Assembly: GCF_900149685.1 (NCBI RefSeq)
Contig: NZ_LT702999.1
Coordinates: forward strand, 930,001-994,000
DNA from: Erythrobacter sp. Alg231-14
GTDB lineage: Bacteria > Pseudomonadota > Alphaproteobacteria > Sphingomonadales > Sphingomonadaceae
Reading direction: 5' to 3'
Length of the DNA stretch: 64,000 bases
Shown here piece after piece: positions 49,687 to 56,728 of this stretch. Each line of letters begins with the position of its first letter. Positions within the stretch are counted from its first letter, which is position 1. The translations under genes were made by a program, and so were the position numbers. Below the pieces are notes generated by a model that was not told where the DNA came from, searched no databases, and saw only the letters and a list, made by a program, of their open reading frames with translations.

Positions 49687-49703
49687 TTGGCACGGCCCGT
49701 GCA
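49687..49703 (+). promoter_or_regulatory. Sigma-54 (-24/-12) promoter
   Basis: TTGGCACGGCCCGTGCA fits the RpoN consensus TTGGCACG-N4-TTGCW at all but one position; the GG and GC doublets are exactly 12 bases apart. Transcription should start near 49714, about 30 bases before the ATG of the 84-aa membrane protein. A short inverted repeat GCGTT-N7-AACGC (49599-49615) lies at about -110, a position fit for an activator. Confidence 0.65.
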
Positions 49704-49743
49704 TTGTCAAAGGTTAAAGGCCTAGGGCCCTAAAGGAGAGACC

Positions 49744-49998
49744 ATGCTAAAGAAAATCGGGAGGCTGTTCGTTATCAAGAACAGGTTTGAAGCCTTCGTG
49801 ATTATCTATGCATTGGCGTTGGGTGCGACCGCGCGCGGTTCGGCCTATCTCACCGAATATCCCGGTTTTGGTGGAAAGATGTTGTTTCTTGCGGCGACCG
49901 GCGCGGTTTTCTTGGCGGGAGCGGCAATTTTGGACTCGCTTAAAGCCAAGAACGAGATCGAAGAATTGCGCGCGCAATTGGCCGAAGCACAAAAATAA
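49744..49998 (+). CDS. Small two-helix membrane protein behind a sigma-54 promoter
   Basis: The 84-aa protein has a basic N-terminus (MLKKIGRLFVIKNRFEA), a membrane helix around FVIIYALALGATARGSA, a short loop with YLTEYPGFGGK, a second helix (MLFLAATGAVFLAGAAIL) and a charged helical tail (AKNEIEELRAQLAEAQK) likely to form a coiled coil on the cytoplasmic side. AAAGGAGAG gives a strong ribosome site. The layout recalls phage-shock membrane proteins such as PspB, but no homology is evident. Likely induced through the RpoN promoter. Confidence 0.8.
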   Translation: MLKKIGRLFVIKNRFEAFVIIYALALGATARGSAYLTEYPGFGGKMLFLAATGAVFLAGAAILDSLKAKNEIEELRAQLAEAQK

Positions 49999-50005
49999 GC
50001 CAGCC

Positions 50006-50728
50006 TCATTCTGAAAAGACAGCTTCGCCATCATCGTTGAAAAGCGGAAGAACGGCGACATCATCGGCATTGTCCACCTCAACCGTCACTTGTTTGCGTC
50101 TAAAATCGCGTCGCGCACCGATCAAAACCGGCCTTAAACGCAATTGTCCGCGCACGACCACTCGGCGGTTTCGGAAGTAAGATCGTAAGGCACTGAGTGA
50201 CGGTTCAACCGCTTCGCGTTCAACGTCCCCTTCCACCACAATTTCATCGTCGCCATTGCCGTCGGATTCAGGCAAATCGGCCGAACCACTTGCAGCAGGG
50301 GTGGACGGGTTGAGGATGCTGAAAAGCGTTTCTGCGTCCATTTCAATCACGATCAAGTCAGGGTGACTTCCCCCGCTGTCCCCGCGTGGCAGACCACCGA
50401 TTCCGGTGCTGCCGGATACGTTGACCCCTGCCGATCCCAACAAGGCCTGATTCACGAGGGCCGATCCATCGGGCGAAATACTAAGCAGTTGAAAATTGTT
50501 GCCCGCGCGGCGCACCGCCACAACATCCATGATCACCGCCAGATCGCTCTCATCATCGGTAGATCGAGCGCGCGCGGTTCTGCGAAATTGACGTGGTGGC
50601 AAGCATTCAACCGAACAAATGTCGCGCAACCGATCTAGATATTGATCATACGGTTCCGCCGAAACACGCGGCTCAACTGGCAATCCAAGCGCACAAATGC
50701 ATGCCAGAATCACGGTCGCAACGCGCAT
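50006..50728 (-). CDS. Secreted protein of unknown function
   Basis: The 240-aa protein has a signal peptide (MRVATVILACICALGLPVEPRVSA), a CSVECLPPRQF Cys pair, and a low-complexity acidic middle (GSADLPESDGNGDDEIVVEGD). I recognise no domain. The start three codons inside the longest frame gives the better signal peptide. It converges on the 84-aa membrane protein with eight bases between stops. Confidence 0.65.
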   Translation of the reverse strand: MRVATVILACICALGLPVEPRVSAEPYDQYLDRLRDICSVECLPPRQFRRTARARSTDDESDLAVIMDVVAVRRAGNNFQLLSISPDGSALVNQALLGSAGVNVSGSTGIGGLPRGDSGGSHPDLIVIEMDAETLFSILNPSTPAASGSADLPESDGNGDDEIVVEGDVEREAVEPSLSALRSYFRNRRVVVRGQLRLRPVLIGARRDFRRKQVTVEVDNADDVAVLPLFNDDGEAVFSE

Positions 50729-50846
50729 CTCGATCTCCAAAGTGTCGTCGGAAATCAGATGCTAACGCAGCGACGTTGCTTTGCGAAGCACGAACTTAGC
50801 GATTTAGGCGGAGGAGGATGCTTCCCTATCCTCGAATGAGGAGGAC

Positions 50847-50875
50847 TGGGTGAGGGTTTCTGTTGCTAGCTACCC
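50847..50875. repeat. 29-base direct repeat, copy 1
   Basis: The 29 bases starting TGGGTGAGGG and ending GCTAGCTACCC recur perfectly 93 bases further on. No gene is seen here. The region is between an exported protein gene and the 3' side of ssrA. Confidence 0.8.
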
Positions 50876-50939
50876 GCGCTCTTTTAGCCGGGGGAGGACC
50901 GGAGCGAACTCTGAACGGTCGCATTGCATTTGGAGAAGA

Positions 50940-50968
50940 TGGGTGAGGGTTTCTGTTGCTAGCTACCC
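50940..50968. repeat. 29-base direct repeat, copy 2
   Basis: Perfect second copy of the element at 50847-50875; it abuts the downstream (3') edge of the tmRNA coding piece. Confidence 0.8.
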
Positions 50969-50984
50969 CCGGAGCCCCGGAATC

Positions 50985-51283
50985 CGTTCTGTTGCCCGGT
51001 CGGTCCAACCGCGCTAAGCTTTGTAAATTCAGGCCGTTAGGCCCTAAAATTACGCAGCGATTGCGAGTGCTTCGTTATCGTTTGCACTTATGAGAATGAA
51101 CAGTTTTACGGGGTTTTCAGCCCGGGCAAAAACAACGCTTTTCGGCCCACGTCGATCCTAGTTCGGCCCCATCAGAACACCCGCGAAAACCGGGCTTTGT
51201 GGTGGAGCCGCCGGGTACTGCCCCCGGGTCCGTTGTGCTTATTGCACGCTGCAATTTATCGCCATATCCGGTTGCCCGGCATC
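50985..51283 (-). ncRNA. ssrA: tmRNA, circularly permuted two-piece alphaproteobacterial form
   Basis: Read on the minus strand, the acceptor piece comes first (about 51283-51200). It ends CGGCTCC-ACCA and has a T arm with stem CCGGG/CCCGG and a loop GGCAGTA. After a spacer of about 30 bases the coding piece starts at 51170 with GGGGCCGAACTAGGATCGACG, whose first seven bases pair with CGGCTCC, including the G.U at the third pair that alanyl-tRNA synthetase needs. The tag frame runs 51085-51050: Ala-Asn-Asp-Asn-Glu-Ala-Leu-Ala-Ile-Ala-Ala, then TAA. Together they rescue stalled ribosomes. The pieces' outer ends are estimates. A TATATA (51287-51292) may be the -10 box. Confidence 0.93.
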
Positions 51284-51369
51284 GCCTATATAGCGCGCTT
51301 TTGGTGAATGAGAAGTGAGCGGATGAGATTTGGAGGCCGTCCCATCTCCGGTATCATCGCTGAAATCAA

Positions 51370-51404
51370 AACACCCGCCCTGCACCGGGGTGCAGAGCGG
51401 GCGC
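51370..51404 (-). terminator. Terminator after mscL
   Basis: On the minus strand CGCCCGCTCTGCACC pairs with GGTGCAGGGCGGGTG and is followed by TTTTGATTT. It lies 25 bases after the mscL stop. Confidence 0.8.
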
Positions 51405-51427
51405 TTAAAACCATCAATACGGCTCGC

Positions 51428-51856
51428 TTATTTCTTCAGCGCGTCCCGAATTTCAGTCAGCAGATCAATCTCTGTTGGGCCGGCTGGTTCCGCTGGTGCT
51501 TCTTCCTCTGGCTTTTCCATCGCTGCTTTGATTTTGTTGGCATAGCGAACCAAAAGAAAGATGATGAAGGCCAAGATCACGAAGTTGATGACCGATGTGA
51601 CAAACGCGCCCCATGCCAAAACATTCGCACCCGCTTCACGCGCCGCATCCAGCGACATGCCGGCTTCGACTTCGCCCGAAAGCACGTAATATTTGTTGCT
51701 GAAATCAACGTCGCCAAAGATCGCGCCAACGACCGGCATTATCAGATCGGCGGTCATGGACGACACGATAACGGCGAATGCGCCCGCGATGATAACCGCC
51801 ACGGCAAGTTCCATCACATTGCCTTTGGCGATAAATTCTTTGAATTCTGTGAGCAT
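51428..51856 (-). CDS. mscL: Large-conductance mechanosensitive channel
   Basis: The 142-aa protein is MscL: MLTEFKEFIAKGNVMELAVAVIIAGAFAVIV (TM1), a periplasmic loop, VLAWGAFVTSVINFVILAFIIFLLVR (TM2) and a C-terminal helix after a Glu/Pro-rich segment. It opens under membrane tension to protect against sudden osmotic downshift. The start was put at the ATG with GAGGG upstream, exactly where the family begins. Confidence 0.95.
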   Translation of the reverse strand: MLTEFKEFIAKGNVMELAVAVIIAGAFAVIVSSMTADLIMPVVGAIFGDVDFSNKYYVLSGEVEAGMSLDAAREAGANVLAWGAFVTSVINFVILAFIIFLLVRYANKIKAAMEKPEEEAPAEPAGPTEIDLLTEIRDALKK

Positions 51857-52037
51857 TTTGATCCCTCTTGTACAAACCCGATAGACCCGCTTTTCGCACC
51901 TCGGCACCCCCTTGCCAAGCGGTCAAACCAACTTGTGAACGACTTGAAAGCGCAAGTCGGTGTGCTATATTAACAATACAGGACACAGCGCGCCGCGAGT
52001 GCATTTTTCCGCCAGCGCGCCATTTGGAGGGACATTT

Positions 52038-52661
52038 ATGAATTTGCGCAATTTCGGGCGCGGCGTGATTATCGCTGCCGTCTCACTCACTCTGGCTGCG
52101 TGCGGGATCAACTCGGTCCCTACAAAAGAAGAAGCCGCGAATGCCCAGTGGGGTAACGTCGAGTCGGCTCAACAGCGGCGCCACGATCTGATCCCCAACC
52201 TCGTTAGCGTTGCAGAAGCTGCCGCGGTTTCAGAGCGTGATATTCTGACAGGCGTGATCGAAGCGCGTTCCAAAGCAATGGGCGTCAACATCACAACCGA
52301 TGATCTATCTAGCCCCGAAGAATTCGAAAAAGTCCGCGCGGCGGAAAATCAGCTTACCCAAGCTATCGGTCAATTCCGCACCGTGGTTGAGCAATATCCT
52401 GCGCTGCAGAGCAACGAAAATTTCCGCGATCTGATCGTCGCGCTCGATGAATCGGAGAACCTCATCAACACCGAGCGTGTTCGCTATAATGAGGCTGCTC
52501 AGGATTATAATACAACGATCCGCACCTTCCCCGATACAATCGGCGCGACCATCATTCACGGCGCAGAGCCGCTGGAGTATTTCTCTGCAGAGGAAGGCGC
52601 TGAGGTCGCACCTGATGTAGAGTTCGACAGCATCACCGGCGGTGATGACAGCGCATCCTGA
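52038..52661 (+). CDS. LemA-family lipoprotein
   Basis: The 207-aa protein has a lipobox (TLAAC-G) and the LemA core: WGNVESAQQRRHDLIPNLVSVAEAAA, AENQLTQAIGQFRTVVEQYPALQSNENFRDL, and ERVRYNEAAQDYN. LemA proteins form long helical hairpins at the membrane; function is not settled. A GGAGG lies before the ATG. It starts a unit with two TPM-domain genes, an arrangement common in bacteria. Confidence 0.93.
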   Translation: MNLRNFGRGVIIAAVSLTLAACGINSVPTKEEAANAQWGNVESAQQRRHDLIPNLVSVAEAAAVSERDILTGVIEARSKAMGVNITTDDLSSPEEFEKVRAAENQLTQAIGQFRTVVEQYPALQSNENFRDLIVALDESENLINTERVRYNEAAQDYNTTIRTFPDTIGATIIHGAEPLEYFSAEEGAEVAPDVEFDSITGGDDSAS

Positions 52662-52672
52662 TCGCTAACCCT

Positions 52673-53587
52673 ATGGTATTTGAGAGCTCGATTGGGCGTT
52701 TTTCCGCGCGTCTGTTTGCATTCGCTTTGGCCGTTGTCGGTCTAGCGAGTGTGGCCAGCGCGCAGGGTCTGCCTGAGCGGCCCGACGGTCCGATCTATGA
52801 TGGCGCGAACATCCTCTCTGAAACCACAGAAGCTCAGCTTGACGCGACCCTGAGGGATTACAATCGCGAGACCGGCAATGCGATCATCATCGCCACTGTT
52901 CCTTCGCTCAACGGCGAAGTGATCGAGCCCTATGCGACACGTCTTTTTGGCGAGTGGGGCATAGGTGGGGAGCGTCGCGACACAGGTTTGTTGTTATTGA
53001 TCGCGCGTGATGATCGAAAGATGCGGATCGAGGTTGGTTATGGCCTTCACCCCTATTTTGGCGGTGTTATGGCGGGTCGGGTGATCCGCGACACGATCAC
53101 TCCGCGTTTCAAGGAAGGCGATTTTGATTCAGGCGTAACCGATGGTGTCGCCGCCATCCTTGCCCATCTCGAAAACTCACCCGAAGATGCAATCGCTATA
53201 GAGGAAGCGGCCGAAGCGGCCCAAGCAGACCGCAACCGCTCCGAAGGCGGATTTCCTATCGGCACGCTGATCTGGCTCGGCTTTATGTTCTTCTTTTTCG
53301 TGTTGCCGATCATACGTGGCGCTGGCCGCAGACGGCGGTATCGGACCAAAGGCAAAGGGCCTTGGGGAGAACGCGGAGGCGGTCGCGACGGTCAAAGCGC
53401 TGGCGATGTCGCATCCAACATCATCCTTTGGGAAATCGGCAGCGCAATTGCACGCGGCGCGATGAGCGGAGGCTCTGGCGGCGGAGGTGGCGGCTGGAGC
53501 GGTGGTGGCGGTGGCGGCGGTGGGGGCGGCTTTGGCGGCTTCGGCGGCGGCATGTCTGGGGGCGGCGGCGCCTCGGGGGGATGGTAA
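52673..53587 (+). CDS. TPM-domain membrane protein (YgcG-like)
   Basis: The 304-aa protein has a signal peptide (ends ASVASAQ), a TPM (TLP18.3/Psb32/MOLO-1) domain (YDGANILSETTEAQLDATL, then LLLIARDDRKMRIEVGYGLHPYFGG), a single membrane helix (GTLIWLGFMFFFFVLPII) and a Gly-rich low-complexity tail. LemA is found 11 bases upstream. In plants and bacteria TPM proteins are tied to membrane-protein maintenance; the exact task here is unknown. Confidence 0.9.
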   Translation: MVFESSIGRFSARLFAFALAVVGLASVASAQGLPERPDGPIYDGANILSETTEAQLDATLRDYNRETGNAIIIATVPSLNGEVIEPYATRLFGEWGIGGERRDTGLLLLIARDDRKMRIEVGYGLHPYFGGVMAGRVIRDTITPRFKEGDFDSGVTDGVAAILAHLENSPEDAIAIEEAAEAAQADRNRSEGGFPIGTLIWLGFMFFFFVLPIIRGAGRRRRYRTKGKGPWGERGGGRDGQSAGDVASNIILWEIGSAIARGAMSGGSGGGGGGWSGGGGGGGGGGFGGFGGGMSGGGGASGGW

Positions 53588-53590
53588 GGC

Positions 53591-54265
53591 ATGGCCTATC
53601 TGACACAAGAACATCACAAGATCGTGTCCGACGCAGTCGGCGAAGCGGAACTTCAAACCTCCGGCGAAATCGTCACAGTTTTGGCTGATCGATCCGACGA
53701 TTACAACGATGTCGCGCTTTTGTGGGCGGCAGCGTTGTCATTCACCGTTATGAGCGCATTTGCGGCGTTCCCGGCGCCCTTTCTGGGCCTTTGGGATGCG
53801 ATTGTCGGCGGGTGGAGCCACGAATGGACCACAGGGGAATTGGCCACGATGACGATCGCCCTTGGTCTCATCGCGTTTGTCGCAAGTTGGGCGGTGCAAT
53901 TGTGGGAGCCGCTTAAATTCGCGTTGATCCCCACCCCTCTCAAAACGGCGAGGGTCCACGCTCAGGCGATCAAGCATTTTAAGGTAGGCGCAGAACGTCG
54001 AACCCATGGCCGAACCGGTGTGTTGATCTATCTATCAATGCGCGAACATCGCGCCGAAATCACCGCCGATGACAGCATCGCAGAGAAAGTGGACGCCGAA
54101 GTTTGGGGCGAAGCGATGGGCGATATGTTGGTGGAAATTAAGCAAGGGAATATCGCACAAGGGATGGCCGTTGGAGTGCGCGATGTTGGCTTTGTCCTCG
54201 CGCAACACTTCCCGCGTGGCGACAATGATGAAAACGAGCTTCCCGATCGCCTCATCGAGGTATAA
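53591..54265 (+). CDS. TPM-domain membrane protein, second copy
   Basis: The 224-aa protein has a split TPM domain: the N-terminal GEAELQTSGEIVTVLADRSDDYNDVALLWAA, two membrane helices, and then the C-terminal part RTGVLIYLSMREHRAEITADD. It lacks a signal peptide and a Gly-rich tail. Located three bases after the first TPM gene, so certainly co-transcribed. Confidence 0.88.
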   Translation: MAYLTQEHHKIVSDAVGEAELQTSGEIVTVLADRSDDYNDVALLWAAALSFTVMSAFAAFPAPFLGLWDAIVGGWSHEWTTGELATMTIALGLIAFVASWAVQLWEPLKFALIPTPLKTARVHAQAIKHFKVGAERRTHGRTGVLIYLSMREHRAEITADDSIAEKVDAEVWGEAMGDMLVEIKQGNIAQGMAVGVRDVGFVLAQHFPRGDNDENELPDRLIEV

Positions 54266-54276
54266 GCCTGCTCAGC

Positions 54277-54870
54277 ATGAGCGATACCATCGAGAACCAA
54301 GCCATGATCCGCGATAGCGACGCGGACAAAACCGAAGAGATGATGTGGGAAGGCCGCTTCATCACGGCCAAACGACGTGGGCGATGGGAGTATGTAGGTC
54401 GCGCGCGCGGAATTCGCGCCGCAGCGATCATTGCATTGGACGAAGATTCGGATGGCACGCGTCATGTGATCCTCGTCAGCCAATATCGTGTCCCTCTCGG
54501 TCGGTTTTGTTTGGAGATCCCTGCCGGCCTTGTCGGTGACGATGAAGGCAGCGAAGGCGAAGCAGCCACCGATGCCGCCATGCGCGAATTGGAGGAAGAG
54601 ACCGGTTACGCCGCCAACAAGATGGAAGTCTTGGGCGAGTTTTATTCATCCCCCGGCATGGTCTCAGAATGTTTTACCCTGCTGCGCGCCACAGGCCTTA
54701 CAAAGATCAGCGAAGGCGGCGGAACCGACAGCGAGAACATCATCATCCACCGCGTTGCGTTGCGCGATCTTGACCGGTTTGTCGGTCAATGGCGCGCCGC
54801 GGGGCATGCCGTCGATGTGCGCATCGCCATGATGCTCACACCCCATTATCTTGGAGAGGAATTGAAATGA
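54277..54870 (+). CDS. NUDIX hydrolase (ADP-ribose pyrophosphatase-like)
   Basis: The 197-aa protein has the Nudix box GSEGEAATDAAMRELEEETGY preceded by LEIPAGLVG, the pattern of ADP-sugar pyrophosphatases (GxxE...REL.EETG). Downstream are FYSSPGMVSECFTLLRATGL, with the second part of the substrate pocket. It would cleave ADP-ribose or a related nucleotide sugar. It overlaps the next gene in ATGA form and follows the TPM genes by 11 bases. Confidence 0.88.
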   Translation: MSDTIENQAMIRDSDADKTEEMMWEGRFITAKRRGRWEYVGRARGIRAAAIIALDEDSDGTRHVILVSQYRVPLGRFCLEIPAGLVGDDEGSEGEAATDAAMRELEEETGYAANKMEVLGEFYSSPGMVSECFTLLRATGLTKISEGGGTDSENIIIHRVALRDLDRFVGQWRAAGHAVDVRIAMMLTPHYLGEELK

Positions 54871-55661
54871 CCACGAACACAAACGGGCGCTGCCACGGCA
54901 AACTCGCATTGGTAACAGGCGGCGCACAGGGTCTTGGTCGGGCGCATTGTATTCGCTTGGCCCAGGAAGGCGCCCGCGTTCTGGTGACCGACATCAACGC
55001 CGATGGTGCAAGCGACACCGCCGATATCGTCAACGCCGAAATGGGTGCGGGCACCGCCTATTCTATTCGTCACGATGTGACCGACCCACAAAGCTGGGAA
55101 GCCGCTGTCGATGCTGCGCGCGAGAATATTGGCGGCCTGAACGTGTTGGTGAACAATGCAGGCATCGGCGTTCCGGGCAACATCGAAGATTGCGACTTTG
55201 GCGATTGGCAGCGTTGTTTCTCGATCAATGTCGATTCAATCTTTCACGGCTGTCAAAAAGCACTGCCGTTGATGCGAGAACACGCGCCAGGGTCAATTGT
55301 GAACATTTCCAGCATCGCCGGCCTTATCGCCAGCGACACAATGCCCGCCTACAACGCATCGAAAGCAAGCGTTTGGATGCTGTCGAAATCAATCGCGCTG
55401 CATTGCGCGAAGAAGAATATGCAGATCCGTTGCAATTCTGTGCACCCAACATTTGTCGACACGCCGATCCTGGATGGGACCGCGCGCTCGGCTCAGCTTG
55501 ATAAAGACGTTCTGCTTGAGAAATTGGCGCGTCAAATCCCGCTCAAATTCGTGGGTGAACCTAACGATATCGCCAACGCGGTCGTATATTTGGCCAGCGA
55601 TGAGAGCCGGTTCATGACCGGAGCAGAGATGAAATTGGATGGCGGCATCTCAGCGATGTAG
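54867..55661 (+). CDS. Short-chain dehydrogenase
   Basis: The 264-aa SDR has TGGAQGLGRAH, the Asp after the second strand in VTDINADG (NAD preference), NNAGIG, ISSIAGL and YNASKASV, and ends DGGISAM. Typical size. The start was chosen at the ATG that overlaps the Nudix stop. The substrate is unknown. Last gene of the lemA-TPM-TPM-NUDIX-SDR run. Confidence 0.88.
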   Translation: MTTNTNGRCHGKLALVTGGAQGLGRAHCIRLAQEGARVLVTDINADGASDTADIVNAEMGAGTAYSIRHDVTDPQSWEAAVDAARENIGGLNVLVNNAGIGVPGNIEDCDFGDWQRCFSINVDSIFHGCQKALPLMREHAPGSIVNISSIAGLIASDTMPAYNASKASVWMLSKSIALHCAKKNMQIRCNSVHPTFVDTPILDGTARSAQLDKDVLLEKLARQIPLKFVGEPNDIANAVVYLASDESRFMTGAEMKLDGGISAM

Positions 55662-55737
55662 AAAGCGGTCGCGCGCGGCCGAACTTCTGTTCTTGATTGG
55701 GTCGCCGCGTCCACCACGCATTTATGTCAGACAAAAA

Positions 55738-55759
55738 GAGGGGCCATGATTGGCCCCTC
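55738..55759 (-). terminator. Terminator after the PspC operon
   Basis: A perfect nine-base stem GAGGGGCCA/TGGCCCCTC with a four-base loop is followed on the minus strand by TTTTTG. It lies 43 bases after the pspC stop; on the plus strand it is 77 bases after the SDR stop and may serve both. Confidence 0.85.
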
Positions 55760-55801
55760 ACCGTTTTGTACGCCTTGTTAGGCGGTTTGTGATCCTCTTG
55801 C

Positions 55802-56014
55802 TCAATCTGCGATAAAAGCGATGGCGAGGTAGATCAGAACGGGAAGGCCAAATCCCAACAGGGTCGTGCCGACAAAGCCCAAGCGCCAGATCAAAGCGTC
55901 AACGCCCGACCAATTTGCAAGACCAGAACACACTCCAAAGACTTTGCCTTCTGGCTTGTCGAGGCGGAACCCGTTCTGTGGCGCACCGCCGTTGCGGTTT
56001 GTCAGATTGCTCAT
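55802..56014 (-). CDS. PspC-domain protein, short form
   Basis: The 70-aa protein is almost only a PspC domain: FRLDKPEGKVFGVCSGLANWSGVDALIWRLGFV, then a membrane helix (GTTLLGFGLPVLIYLAIAFIAD). In enterobacteria PspC is the inner-membrane sensor of the phage-shock response. Here it is the last gene of a unit of four, and its ATG overlaps the preceding stop (ATGA). No pspA or pspB is adjacent. Confidence 0.9.
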   Translation of the reverse strand: MSNLTNRNGGAPQNGFRLDKPEGKVFGVCSGLANWSGVDALIWRLGFVGTTLLGFGLPVLIYLAIAFIAD

Positions 56015-56157
56015 GCCAACGCTCCCATAGTCAGATTGATGGCGGGGCTAGCCGGGACAATGGCTGCTGACATCATGATGGCGGAAATTGCGAGAGCTCC
56101 TGCGCCAGCGAACATGCGAGCGCCTGTGGTGCCGGAAAGTGCGAAGAACGAGTACAT
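56011..56157 (-). CDS. Short membrane peptide 1 of 3 (48 aa)
   Basis: The minus-strand frame from ATG 56157 to TGA 56011 encodes a 48-residue peptide: MYSFFALSGTTGARMFAGAG, a hydrophobic core, then MMSAAIVPASPAINLTMG. The AIVPASP end of the hydrophobic segment is shared with the two peptides upstream. The stop overlaps the pspC start (ATGA), which argues strongly that it is translated. AGGA lies before the ATG. Confidence 0.75.
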   Translation of the reverse strand: MYSFFALSGTTGARMFAGAGALAISAIMMSAAIVPASPAINLTMGALA

Positions 56158-56213
56158 TATCGGGTCCTTTGATTGGGTTTGAAGAAAGTGGGAGGGGATT
56201 GAAAAGGTTGGGA

Positions 56214-56327
56214 TTATGCCATTACGCCGGGGCTTGCAGGGATGATGGCGTAGGCGAAGAATGCTGCCGAGATCACCACTGAGAAAGCGGCAGAGGCGAA
56301 GCGAGTTGCGGTTTCATTGGTGAACAT
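56214..56327 (-). CDS. Short membrane peptide 2 of 3 (37 aa)
   Basis: ATG at 56327 to TAA at 56214. The peptide begins MFTNETATRFASAAFSVV, passes a hydrophobic core and ends FAYAIIPASPGVMA. It is clearly similar to peptide 3 (same RFA-A-AFS-VISA, FAYAIIPASP pattern). One membrane helix, C-terminal Pro-Ala-Ser-Pro. Too short for ordinary ORF cut-offs. Confidence 0.75.
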   Translation of the reverse strand: MFTNETATRFASAAFSVVISAAFFAYAIIPASPGVMA

Positions 56328-56361
56328 CGTGAGGGGTTTCCTTAGTTAAAAGTTTTTGCAG

Positions 56362-56484
56362 TTAAGCGAGGGTTGGGCTGGCGGGGATGATTGCGTAAGC
56401 GAACAGAGTGGCCGAGATAACCAGCGAGAAAGCGGCGGCGGCGAAGCGGTTCGAGAAGTCGATTGCGTTGATAGAAGCAGGCAT
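56362..56484 (-). CDS. Short membrane peptide 3 of 3 (40 aa), first gene of the unit
   Basis: The 40-aa peptide starts MPASINAIDFSNRFAAAAFS and ends FAYAIIPASPTLA, with one hydrophobic helix. GGAG lies eight bases before the ATG. A longer frame begins 41 codons earlier, but that part crosses the promoter and is not translated if the RpoN promoter is right. First gene behind the -24/-12 element. Confidence 0.75.
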   Translation of the reverse strand: MPASINAIDFSNRFAAAAFSLVISATLFAYAIIPASPTLA

Positions 56485-56547
56485 TTTGTAGTCTCCAAAT
56501 GTGTGTTTGTTCATTTTCTCAAGTTGTCCTTGAGTATGCCAAATACA

Positions 56548-56565
56548 TTGCAGGAGCCGTGCCAA
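56548..56565 (-). promoter_or_regulatory. Sigma-54 (-24/-12) promoter of the peptide-PspC operon
   Basis: On the minus strand TTGGCACGGCTCCTGCAA matches TTGGCACG-N4-TTGCW at all but one position, with the correct 12-base spacing of GG and GC. The predicted start at about 56538 gives a 54-base leader before the first peptide. A near-palindromic GGTTGGGAATTTTTCCCACC (56637-56656) lies at about -108, a usual distance for an enhancer site. Confidence 0.75.
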
Positions 56566-56572
56566 ACTTGAA

Positions 56573-56594
56573 AAACGGCGGAATTCTGCCGTTT
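56573..56594. repeat. 22-base near-palindrome next to the -24/-12 promoter
   Basis: AAACGGC and GCCGTTT flank an EcoRI-like GAATTC core; only one position pair breaks the symmetry. It lies eight bases upstream of the -24 element (about -35 to -56), close for an enhancer site; it could be a repressor or second activator site. Confidence 0.6.
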
Positions 56595-56728
56595 CTTGAA
56601 GATACACGAGTTTACCAGTTGTTCATCAAACCGAAAGGTTGGGAATTTTTCCCACCTATTGGGATTGGGGATTTTCGTTTCACCCAAGCTGGTCTTTATT
56701 CATGCGCGTGCTAACCGAGGCATTGATC

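Noticed and set aside
50847..50968. CRISPR array
   Set aside because: Only two repeat copies, with one 64-base spacer and no cas genes.
51308..51973. A 221-codon plus-strand frame across mscL
   Set aside because: Antisense to mscL, which is unmistakable on the minus strand.
53392..53656. Proline-rich minus-strand frames
   Set aside because: They are the complement of the Gly-rich tail of the TPM protein.
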